Assembly (NCBI GenBank): GCA_900545725.1
Contig: URAI01000032.1
Coordinates: 1-22,944, forward strand
Origin: an uncultured Eubacterium sp.
GTDB lineage: Bacteria > Bacillota > Clostridia > Lachnospirales > Lachnospiraceae
DNA: 22,944 nt
Reading direction: 5' to 3'
Shown here: positions 15,187-22,852 of the stretch, in pieces
Position numbering within the stretch: the first letter of the stretch is position 1
How the letters are laid out: the number at the start of each line of letters is the position of its first letter
Translations under genes and position numbers: made by a program
Notes under the pieces: generated by a model
Seen by the model: only the letters and a program-made list of their open reading frames with translations
Told to the model about the DNA's origin: nothing
The model's database searches: none

Positions 15187-17736
15187 ATGAGAATTGTGAT
15201 TTCGGGCATACCGATTGATATTCAAAAAAAGAATATTAAGAACATGCACCTTCAGATAAAACCGCCTGATGGACATGTTGTTGTTTCGGCACCATTATCA
15301 ATGGATGATAAGGCAATCGAGGTGTATGCTCGAACCAATCTCAGTTGGATAAAAAAACAAATTGAGAAGTTCCAGCAGCAACCAAGAAGTGCTAAGCGAC
15401 AGTATGTTAGCGGTGAAACTATGTACATCTGGGGGAAACAGTATTACTTATCCTTTGTACCAGATGCTCAAAAGAACAGCTTTGAAATTCAAGGAGATAA
15501 AGTGATTCTCTCAATGAGAGAAGATAGTACGGTTAAGCAACGAGAAAACTATGTGCGTGAGCAGTATCGTAGCTTACTAAAAGTTGAGATAGAAAGACTT
15601 CTTCCTAAATGGGAACAAATTACTGCGCTTCACTGTGAGTCATGGCAAACAAAATATATGGTTACGCGTTGGGGAACCTGTAACACTGAAAAAAAGAAGC
15701 TGTGGTTTAATCTGCAGTTGGCCCAAAAACCTATTGAATGTTTAGAATATGTTATTTTACATGAATTGATTCATTTGAGGGAACGTACGCATAATTCTAC
15801 ATTCATTGCATATATGGACATGTATATGAAAAACTGGAGAGCAGTACGAAAAGAATTGAATGATTCAAGACTAGACTATTATGATGCTCAGGATGAAAGT
15901 CCTTTACAAAAATTAATCGACCAAAGAAGATATGATGAGATAAAAGACGCTGTTCTTGATTATATGACGGAAAAAGTGAAAGAGAATAAAGCTACACTAT
16001 CAGATATTGAAATCCAAAATGTAATCCATATTGAACAAGTGGATGATGGTGCGATTAGTTTTTCTGTAATCGTAAGTTGTGATATCGAACATTCCATATC
16101 TTCAACTGGTAGAGTTTCGTTTACTGAAAAATGGCTTGATGTAAAGTGTAACGTTCTTTTAGGTGTGGAATTAACAGATTTTGAAATTATAAATATTAAT
16201 GAATGTGAGCAACAGGAAGATTCAGATAATGACAAGTATTCTGGTGAATTAGTACCGATTATTTCCAGAGATGCTTTTGAAAATGAAGCTACAAAATTTT
16301 TGGAGAAATATTATCCTTTGGCTTTACAGGAACCGGTACCTGTTCCTATTAGAAAGATTGCAGAGGATATGGGCCTTTTGATTATAGAAGATTCGTTACT
16401 TTCATCAGAACTTGATATTTTTGGTTTGGTTGTTTTTGAAGACGGAAATATTAAGGATAAAAACAAGAATATCGTTATCAGAAATGCCAAACGTGGAACA
16501 GTTTTGATAGACCCTCGTGTTTATTATGAGCGAACCTTAGGTACTGTGAACTTTACCATTGCGCATGAGTGCTTCCATTGGTATAGGCATCAACCGTATC
16601 ATGCTTTGATGAAGATGCTTGGAGCAAATGATGAATTAGGGAAAATAATACAGTGTTCTATAGGTAGCAATGCAAAAGATTCAGAAAAGTGGAAGGCTGT
16701 AGATTGGATGGAGTGGCAAGCTAACGGTGTTGCTCCACATATCTTGATGCCAACCAATACAGCAAAAATAAAAATTTCAGAACTCATAGAAAAGTATCAT
16801 ATCCATTTTGAAGGTACTGATGGTTATCAAATCGAGAAAATGATTTCAGAATTAGCTGATTTCTACGGATTATCAAAACAGGCAGTTAAGATGCGCATAA
16901 GAGAAATGGGGTATGCAAAAGTTGATGGTGCATTTACATATGTTAATGGACAATATGTTACTCCATTTTCATTTGATGCCTCAGCCTTGACGGATAATCA
17001 ATCATTCACAATATCATCAGCTGATTTATTTAAGGCGTATTGTTTAAATAAAGACTTTAGAAAAGCCATTGATACAGGAAAGTTTGTTTATGTTGAGGGC
17101 CATGTTTGCCTTGGTGATGAGAAGTATATCATACATTCAGATGGGCGAGTAAAACTTACACAGTATGCTTTATCTCACATGGATGAATGTTGTCTTGCTT
17201 TTGATAAGGGATATAGTTATCAGTCGAAGTATCAGGGACAAAAATACTATACCCAAATGATGTACAAGACACCGAGTCAGGTGGCAGCACAAGAATACTC
17301 ATTTGAGATGAATGCTCACAACAGAACATTGTTATCTCAAATTCAGAGAGCAAGTCGAAGTGCTGATGCAATGAGATTGTATCCAGGAGCCTTCTCTGAA
17401 ACATTGGTACAGCTTATGAAAGAGAAAAAGCTTTCTAATAAGAAATTAGCAGACGCCTCATTGGTGGGCGAACGTACAATACAGAGATTAAGAAATGAAG
17501 AAGAATATCCCACAACAATTCAAACGGTTTTGGGATTGTGTTACGGATTGCAGCTTTCAGTGCCTGAAGCAGAAATGTTAGTTGGGAAAACCGATTTCAA
17601 TATAAAGCCAACTAATCCACAAAATAATGCTTATAGATGCGTATTAAGCTCATGTGCCGAGAATAGCATATATGAGATTAATGAGATGTTGGAATCTTGT
17701 GGATTTGAGCCACTTGGTAGTTCAAAATTGGGATAA
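15187..17736 (+). CDS. Fusion of YgjP-like (M48/DUF45) and ImmA/IrrE metallopeptidases with a C-terminal HTH
   Basis: This 849-residue protein reads without interruption and has two zinc-peptidase signatures. Residues about 1-225 resemble YgjP/DUF45: WGTCNTEKKKLWFNL, then HELIH (192-196) and His202. Residues about 355-600 resemble ImmA/IrrE: AHECFHWYRH with HECFH at 460-464, and Glu509 in MEWQANGVAPHILMP as likely third ligand. A segment rich in aromatic residues follows. The C-terminus (about 739-800, SNKKLADASLVGERTIQRLRN) looks like an XRE-type helix-turn-helix. ImmA/IrrE enzymes are known to cleave regulators of mobile elements and stress responses, usually with the HTH at the other end. 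DUF45 peptidases often sit beside hsdR. The start is 3 nt after the hsdR stop, with AGGAGG inside hsdR. The substrate is unknown. Confidence 0.85.
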   Translation: MRIVISGIPIDIQKKNIKNMHLQIKPPDGHVVVSAPLSMDDKAIEVYARTNLSWIKKQIEKFQQQPRSAKRQYVSGETMYIWGKQYYLSFVPDAQKNSFEIQGDKVILSMREDSTVKQRENYVREQYRSLLKVEIERLLPKWEQITALHCESWQTKYMVTRWGTCNTEKKKLWFNLQLAQKPIECLEYVILHELIHLRERTHNSTFIAYMDMYMKNWRAVRKELNDSRLDYYDAQDESPLQKLIDQRRYDEIKDAVLDYMTEKVKENKATLSDIEIQNVIHIEQVDDGAISFSVIVSCDIEHSISSTGRVSFTEKWLDVKCNVLLGVELTDFEIININECEQQEDSDNDKYSGELVPIISRDAFENEATKFLEKYYPLALQEPVPVPIRKIAEDMGLLIIEDSLLSSELDIFGLVVFEDGNIKDKNKNIVIRNAKRGTVLIDPRVYYERTLGTVNFTIAHECFHWYRHQPYHALMKMLGANDELGKIIQCSIGSNAKDSEKWKAVDWMEWQANGVAPHILMPTNTAKIKISELIEKYHIHFEGTDGYQIEKMISELADFYGLSKQAVKMRIREMGYAKVDGAFTYVNGQYVTPFSFDASALTDNQSFTISSADLFKAYCLNKDFRKAIDTGKFVYVEGHVCLGDEKYIIHSDGRVKLTQYALSHMDECCLAFDKGYSYQSKYQGQKYYTQMMYKTPSQVAAQEYSFEMNAHNRTLLSQIQRASRSADAMRLYPGAFSETLVQLMKEKKLSNKKLADASLVGERTIQRLRNEEEYPTTIQTVLGLCYGLQLSVPEAEMLVGKTDFNIKPTNPQNNAYRCVLSSCAENSIYEINEMLESCGFEPLGSSKLG

Positions 17737-17759
17737 TGCATAAGGAGGTACTTTATTAA

Positions 17760-20246
17760 ATGCAATACGATTGGATAGATTTTTACACGGAGTTTGCTAC
17801 TAAGCTTCTTCCTTTCAAAACTGATAGAAAGACTCTTATTCAGAAAATGTATGCGGTGTATGACACTGTTGGAATTAGTGTTCCGAAACTTGAAAGTGGT
17901 GATGAGATTATTGATATTGATCCGTTCACCATCTTTGGCACATTCAACAAGGGAATAACAAATGCTAATAGAATTGCTATTCTTAACGGGATAGCGTCAG
18001 AGTTTGGAATTGCTGCAACTGTGCCGAGCAATTTTGATGGAATTCCGGTTCTTAATAATCTAAAGGCAACGTTTTATGGATTTAAGGATGATAGAAAAGC
18101 AAATGATATTGATAACTTGTGGAGTTTGTTTGAGGTAGCTCTTGCATTGGCTGACAATGACACAGAGGATAACCGTCAGAAATTCTCCGAGGCTTATGAC
18201 AAGGTACATGATCAGCTTTGCATTCGCTGGAATATTACGATGGGCCTTTATTGGATTCGTCCTTATACATTTATCAACTTGGATTCCAGAAACCGCTGGT
18301 TTATAGCAGATGTCCAGAATATGTCTGGCGAGTTTGTTGTCGCAGCCGAGAAGAAGCTTAAGAAAGTGCCGTATGCTGCAGATTATCTTGAAATAAAGGA
18401 TTTGTGTAAGAAAGCTCTGGATGCAGGTGAATATAAATACAAGAACTTTCCTGATTTATCCTATACGGCCTGGGTGATCTCTGAGCAAGTCAATCAGGAA
18501 AAGGCTGCTGAAAAAGGTAAAAAGACTTCGAAAGCAGAATTTCTTAAGTGGTTTATGCCATTGCTACAGGCGTTACGCGATTTAGGAGGATCTGCGACAC
18601 CGGTAGAAGCGAGAAAGAAAATTATAGAAAACGAGCATTTGTCGGATGAGATAGTAAGCGAAACCAGAGGGAAAACGAAGGTTAACAAATTTGAAAATGA
18701 AGTTGCTTTCGCCAGAAACTATCTCGTTGGAGCGGGATATATTGATAAAAGCGTAAGAGGTGTGTGGACACTTACTGAAGCAGGCAAGTCAGTGGAATTA
18801 ACAGCGGAGATGGCATCGGATATTTTCAAAAAAGGTGTCTCTGATGCAAAGAGTAAGAAAACGAATGATAGCGATGCTCTTGCAGATAGTGATGTCGATA
18901 CAGTTCATTACTGGATTTATGCTCCAGGACAAAACGCTGATAAATGGGAAGAGTGTTATAAGAACGGTTATATGCTTCTGGGCTGGGGCGAGATTGGAGA
19001 TCTTGGAGTATTCAGCTCTAAGGATGAAATGAAACAGCAGATGAAGAAAGAATACGGTGATAGCAGTTCCTATAAGAATTCAGCTCATGCTACTTGGCAG
19101 TTTGTACATGATATTAAGATTGGCGACGTGGTATACGTTAAAAAAGGCAATAATGGAATTCTTGGCAAAGGAATTGTTGAGTCTGATTATGAATATGATG
19201 CAGATCGCACAGATGAATATTCCAATGTTAGAAAAGTAAATTGGACGAACAAGGGCGATTGGACAATTAATCATCAGTCCCCTCAGAAGACTTTGACCGA
19301 TATTACGCCATATAGTGACTTCGTACAAGAAATTAAGGCTTTGTTTGAGGAAGACGATATTACAGATGATGAGCAGGAAATTGCCTATCCGGAGTACACA
19401 GCAGAAAATTTCCTGGATGATGTGTACATGTTTGAAGATAATTATACCAGATTAGTTGGCTTGCTTAGAAATAAGAAAAATATTATCTTGCAGGGTGCAC
19501 CAGGAGTAGGAAAAACATATGCTGCTAAGCGCTTGGCCTATTCTATGATGGGGGTAAAAGATGTAGAGCGTGTCATGATGGTACAGTTCCATCAGAGTTA
19601 TTCCTATGAAGATTTTATTATGGGCTTTCGTCCATCTGCTACAGGATTTGAACTGAAGAAGGGGGCATTCTACAATTTCTGCAAGAAGGCCGAGGTAGAT
19701 AGTGATAATGAGTATTTCTTTATCATAGATGAAATCAATCGCGGCAATCTGAGTAAGATCTTTGGCGAGCTGTTTATGCTGATTGAAAATGATAAGCGAG
19801 GAAATGCGCTACAGCTTCTGTATTCGGATGAAAAGTTTGCAGTGCCGAAGAATGTCTATATTATTGGCATGATGAATACTGCAGACAGAAGCCTGGCTAT
19901 GCTGGATTATGCACTTCGTAGAAGGTTTGCTTTCTTTGATATCAAGCCGGGTTTTGAGACTCCGGGGTTCCGTGAGTACCGCATGGCATTAGATAATGAG
20001 AAGTTCAACAAACTGATCAGTTGCGTCGAGAGTTTGAATAGAGAGATTTCCGTCGATGAATCTCTGGGCGAAGGGTTCTGTATTGGTCACAGCTACTTCT
20101 GTAATTTACAGCCTGATACAATTGACGATAGTTGGCTTTATGGTGTTGTGGAATATGAGCTGATACCTTTATTGAAAGAATACTGGTTTGATGAACCTAT
20201 GAAGGTGAAAGATTGGAGCGAAAATCTAAGGAGTACGATTAAGTGA
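17760..20246 (+). CDS. mcrB: McrB-type AAA+ GTPase with winged-helix and EVE-like domains
   Basis: McrB is the GTP-dependent motor of McrBC restriction, which cuts DNA carrying modified bases. The C-terminal motor is clear: Walker A GAPGVGKT (from Gly579), Walker B FFIIDEINRGNLSKIFGE (Asp657, Glu658) and the McrB signature MNTADRS (705-711). In front is an EVE-like PUA-fold domain (about 380-515, HYWIYAPGQNADKWEE, MLLGWGEIGDLG, IGDVVYVKKG), likely to read modified bases. Before that is a winged-helix segment similar to Mrr N-termini (about 257-345, LRDLGGSATPVEARKKI). Residues 1-255 I do not recognise, though similar extensions occur in other McrB proteins. AAGGAGG precedes the ATG, 23 nt after the metallopeptidase gene, and the stop overlaps mcrC by 4 nt. 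Confidence 0.95.
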   Translation: MQYDWIDFYTEFATKLLPFKTDRKTLIQKMYAVYDTVGISVPKLESGDEIIDIDPFTIFGTFNKGITNANRIAILNGIASEFGIAATVPSNFDGIPVLNNLKATFYGFKDDRKANDIDNLWSLFEVALALADNDTEDNRQKFSEAYDKVHDQLCIRWNITMGLYWIRPYTFINLDSRNRWFIADVQNMSGEFVVAAEKKLKKVPYAADYLEIKDLCKKALDAGEYKYKNFPDLSYTAWVISEQVNQEKAAEKGKKTSKAEFLKWFMPLLQALRDLGGSATPVEARKKIIENEHLSDEIVSETRGKTKVNKFENEVAFARNYLVGAGYIDKSVRGVWTLTEAGKSVELTAEMASDIFKKGVSDAKSKKTNDSDALADSDVDTVHYWIYAPGQNADKWEECYKNGYMLLGWGEIGDLGVFSSKDEMKQQMKKEYGDSSSYKNSAHATWQFVHDIKIGDVVYVKKGNNGILGKGIVESDYEYDADRTDEYSNVRKVNWTNKGDWTINHQSPQKTLTDITPYSDFVQEIKALFEEDDITDDEQEIAYPEYTAENFLDDVYMFEDNYTRLVGLLRNKKNIILQGAPGVGKTYAAKRLAYSMMGVKDVERVMMVQFHQSYSYEDFIMGFRPSATGFELKKGAFYNFCKKAEVDSDNEYFFIIDEINRGNLSKIFGELFMLIENDKRGNALQLLYSDEKFAVPKNVYIIGMMNTADRSLAMLDYALRRRFAFFDIKPGFETPGFREYRMALDNEKFNKLISCVESLNREISVDESLGEGFCIGHSYFCNLQPDTIDDSWLYGVVEYELIPLLKEYWFDEPMKVKDWSENLRSTIK

Positions 20247-21280
20247 TACCGATTCAAAACATCTATTATATGCTGTCCTATGCATTTCAGGTATTGAATG
20301 AGCAAGGTTATAAGAATATAGCCACAGAACAATTTAATAATACTGGCGAGCTGATGGCGGCTATCTTAGAAAAAGGTATCGCGATTCAGATAAAGCGAGG
20401 ACTTGGTAAAGAATATATTCCGCAGACGGAGGCACTCTCTTCTCTGCGAGGAAAGATTGATATTGCAGAGTCCATCAAGACACAGTCAATGTTACGGAAA
20501 CAGCTAATCTGTACATACGATGAGTTTTCAGTTAACAGCATCATGAATCGGATCATCAAATCTACAGTTGAACTTCTCCTGTGTTCAAATATATCGAAAC
20601 AGCGCAAGAAAAATCTTAGAAAGTTAATGGTGTATTTCAGCGAGGTGGATTTTATTGATTTGTATACGGTAAATTGGAATGTTCAGTACAATCGAAATAA
20701 CCAGACTTATCGTATGCTAATTTCGATATGCTACCTGGTAGTAAAGGGTCTATTGCAAACACAATCGAATGGGCATACCAAGTTGATGGACTTTCTAGAC
20801 GAGCAGCGAATGTGTCGATTGTATGAGAAGTTTATCCTGGAATATTATAGGAGAGAGTTTAAAAATCAGATTACCGCAAATGCATCACAGATTCCTTGGC
20901 AGCTGGACAATGAAGAAAACTCTTTGTTGCCTGTGATGCAAAGTGACATTATGCTCCAAAGTGGTGAGAAGGTTCTTATTATCGACGCAAAGTACTATGA
21001 GCACAGCACACAGGTGCAGTTTGACAAGCATACACTTCATTCAGGCAATCTTTATCAGATTTTTACTTATGTGAAAAACAAGGAATATGAACTGAGAGAG
21101 AAGGACCACACGGTTTCGGGAATGCTTTTGTATGCCAAGACTGATGAAGCGATATATCCGAATAATGTGTATCAGATGAGTGGAAACCAGATTACTGTCA
21201 GGACTCTGGATTTGAATTTATCATTTGATGAAATAGCAGGACAGCTAAATACAATAGCAAAAACGCATTTCGATTTATAA
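20243..21280 (+). CDS. mcrC: McrC nuclease subunit of the McrBC system, GTG start
   Basis: McrC supplies the nuclease and stimulates GTP hydrolysis by McrB. The 345-residue product starts with GTG in a GTGA overlap with mcrB, with AAGGAG upstream, so the two are translationally coupled. The N-terminal block PIQNIYYMLSYAFQVLNE and RGKIDIAESIK are typical of the shorter McrC class. The PD-(D/E)xK nuclease is visible as Asp235 in MQSDIML and Asp248-Ala-Lys250 in VLIIDAKYY, followed by HSGNLYQIFTYV, a usual motif IV segment. All catalytic residues appear intact, so the McrBC pair is probably active. The modified base or sequence recognised would be set by McrB. Confidence 0.94.
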   Translation: MIPIQNIYYMLSYAFQVLNEQGYKNIATEQFNNTGELMAAILEKGIAIQIKRGLGKEYIPQTEALSSLRGKIDIAESIKTQSMLRKQLICTYDEFSVNSIMNRIIKSTVELLLCSNISKQRKKNLRKLMVYFSEVDFIDLYTVNWNVQYNRNNQTYRMLISICYLVVKGLLQTQSNGHTKLMDFLDEQRMCRLYEKFILEYYRREFKNQITANASQIPWQLDNEENSLLPVMQSDIMLQSGEKVLIIDAKYYEHSTQVQFDKHTLHSGNLYQIFTYVKNKEYELREKDHTVSGMLLYAKTDEAIYPNNVYQMSGNQITVRTLDLNLSFDEIAGQLNTIAKTHFDL

Positions 21281-21294
21281 AGGAGGCCTCTTAT

Positions 21295-22341
21295 TTGAAA
21301 AAGAAAAAAGATGAAATAACCATCCGTTCCAGCGCAGCAGAATACTTGACTTATGTTGCATCTGTCGGCGATCAGCAGGACAGTATTGAGATGCGCTATG
21401 AGGATGAGAATATATGGCTGACACAGAAGATGATGGCCACACTATATGATGTAGATGTTCGTACAATCAATGAGCATATTAAGAAGATTTATTCCGACTC
21501 AGAGCTTGAGGAAGACGCAACTATCCGGAATTTCCGGATAGTTCAAACCGAAGGTTCACGCCAGGTCACTCGTGATACGAAACATTATAATCTTCAAATG
21601 ATTATTGCTGTTGGATTCAAGGTAAACAATGAGCGAGCAGTGCAATTTCGTAAGTGGGCAAATGGCATCGTAAAAGACTACACCATCAAAGGCTGGGTCA
21701 TGGATGACGAGCGTCTGAAAAACGGTGGTTCCGTGCTCACAACAGAATATTTTGATCGTTTGCTTGAGCAGATTCGTGAGATCCGTTTATCTGAGCGTAG
21801 ATTCTATCAGAAGATAACGGACATCTATGCTACAGCTCTTGATTACGACCGCACAGCAAAAACGACAAAGCAGTTCTTTGCTAAGGTGCAGAACAAGATG
21901 CATTATGCAGTTCACGGTCATACAGCAGCAGAATTGATTTATGAGCGAGCAGATGCTGATAAGCCACATATGGGGCTGACCACGTGGGCAGCAGCACCGG
22001 AAGGAAAGATTGTAAAAAGTGATGTGAGTGTTGCAAAAAATTATCTTTCTGATCAGGAAATGCGTTCATTAGAGCGTATCGTTTCGGCATACCTGGATCT
22101 GGCAGAGGATCGTGCAGAGCGTCACATTCCGATGACAATGGAGGACTGGGCAAAGCGTCTGGATTTATTCCTGATGGCTGATGACAGAGAGGTCCTTCAG
22201 AATTCAGGAAAGATCACGGCAGAGATTGCCAAGGCTAAAGCAGAGACTGAATTTGAAAAGTATCGTGTTATTCAGGACAGATTGTTTATGTCTGACTTTG
22301 ATAAATACATGTTGGAATTGGAAGAGAATGCGAAGAAGTAA
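21295..22341 (+). CDS. rhuM: RhuM-family protein, TTG start
   Basis: RhuM-family proteins were named from a Salmonella pathogenicity island gene, but most occur in type I restriction loci and mobile islands; their biochemical role is not established. The 348-residue product starts at TTG with AGGAGG nine bases upstream, 14 nt after mcrC. Family features are IWLTQKMMATLYDVDVRTIN (a winged/HTH-like N-terminal segment), NFRIVQTEGSRQVTRD, HYNLQMIIAVGFKVNN, and the central YQKITDIYATALDYD. Further on are FFAKVQNKMHYAVHGHTAAE and the charged helical C-terminus. A perfect 10-bp inverted repeat (21521-21541) falls in the TIRNFRIVQ codons and is probably a coding coincidence. RhuM here is further evidence that the operon derives from a type I restriction locus. 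Confidence 0.92.
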   Translation: MKKKKDEITIRSSAAEYLTYVASVGDQQDSIEMRYEDENIWLTQKMMATLYDVDVRTINEHIKKIYSDSELEEDATIRNFRIVQTEGSRQVTRDTKHYNLQMIIAVGFKVNNERAVQFRKWANGIVKDYTIKGWVMDDERLKNGGSVLTTEYFDRLLEQIREIRLSERRFYQKITDIYATALDYDRTAKTTKQFFAKVQNKMHYAVHGHTAAELIYERADADKPHMGLTTWAAAPEGKIVKSDVSVAKNYLSDQEMRSLERIVSAYLDLAEDRAERHIPMTMEDWAKRLDLFLMADDREVLQNSGKITAEIAKAKAETEFEKYRVIQDRLFMSDFDKYMLELEENAKK

Positions 22342-22361
22342 TAGGATTGTTTCTCTGTTTA

Positions 22362-22496
22362 ATGCACATTTCTCAGTATATAAGGTCGAGTGCATGGAAG
22401 CAAGGCCATCAGTTAGGTCTAAAAATAGCCGTTGACCTGTTCCTTGTAGGAAGAACGGACAAGGTTGAGGCGATGGAGATTCTCCGCAAGATTTGA
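22362..22496 (+). pseudogene. rlmD-tail-like fragment A
   Basis: An open segment of 44 codons ends with AVDLFLVGRTDKVEAMEIL and a TGA. It resembles the RlmD C-terminal pattern V-D-(L/M)-F-P-x-T-x-H-V-E, with a few extra residues between F and T. There is no ribosome binding site before its only ATG. I treat it as a remnant, not a gene. Its DNA shares ACAAGGTT then AGGC with fragment B, which suggests a common source. Confidence 0.45.
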
Positions 22497-22501
22497 CTTT
22501 T

Positions 22502-22627
22502 ATGTTGGAATCACTATACATAGTAGAAATGAATAAAAAAGTTGAACTTTTTCCGTGGACAAACAAGGTTCAGGCTGCGATATGGGTAGCAGAATGTATC
22601 AAGGTATTTTTGCTACAGAATTTGTAG
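22502..22627 (+). pseudogene. rlmD-tail-like fragment B
   Basis: A 41-codon open segment contains KVELFPWTNKVQAAIW (codons from 22538), again matching V-(D/E)-(L/M)-F-P-x-T-N followed by a K-V-Q in place of H-V-E. No ribosome binding site and no upstream methyltransferase domain are present. It is probably another decayed copy of the same gene end. Confidence 0.45.
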
Positions 22628-22763
22628 ATATGTTTCCACGAACAAACGGAGATATTTTACTACATGCCATATTAGTCTGGATAGGTTCCAGATGACCGAC
22701 ATCAATCCGGACCTATCGAGCCATGTGGAGACGGTAGTTGCACTACATCGGACAGATTCGTAA
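22582..22763 (+). pseudogene. Split remnant of the RlmD C-terminus (fragments C and D)
   Basis: Fragment C (22582-22647) encodes ATEFVDMFPRTN and fragment D (22722-22763) encodes HVETVVALHRTDS then TAA. Joined, they give the standard end of RlmD (RumA), the enzyme that makes 5-methyluridine at position 1939 of 23S rRNA. They are separated by 74 nt and are in different frames, so this is an interrupted remnant. The break falls exactly between FPRTN and HVETV. The catalytic part of the methyltransferase is absent from the window. The match to the family ending is strong by eye; the mechanism of interruption is inference. Confidence 0.65.
22680..22717. repeat. Inverted repeat within the interrupted rlmD remnant
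   Basis: GATAGGT (22680-22686) and ACCTATC (22711-22717) are perfect complements, extendable by about two base pairs with a wobble, with roughly 24 nt between them. It lies inside the 74-nt segment that splits the RlmD ending and could be a recombination arm or chance. Confidence 0.35.
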
Positions 22764-22852
22764 TGGTGTTAGAATTTAAATAGTACAAGTTAGATATGGA
22801 ATAATCCTTAATATAGATTTATTATTAAAGTTAAAGATTGGAGGATTAAGAC

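Larger units (their letters stand above)
22342..22852. other. Gene-free stretch with mobile-element debris
   Basis: This stretch of about 510 nt has no intact gene. It contains several short open segments resembling the end of rlmD (listed separately), a 7-bp inverted repeat at 22680-22717, and an AT-rich tail leading to a transposase start. I see no intrinsic terminator for the operon in it. Confidence 0.6.

Noticed and set aside
21521..21541. Perfect 10-bp inverted repeat CTATCCGGAA / TTCCGGATAG in rhuM as an operator or insertion site
   Set aside because: It lies in codons for the conserved TIRNFRIVQ family motif, so coding constraint explains it adequately.
22204..22566. Minus-strand open frame of 120 codons across the rhuM end
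   Set aside because: It is antisense to the conserved RhuM C-terminus and to the rlmD-like fragments, without a ribosome binding site or a recognisable domain.
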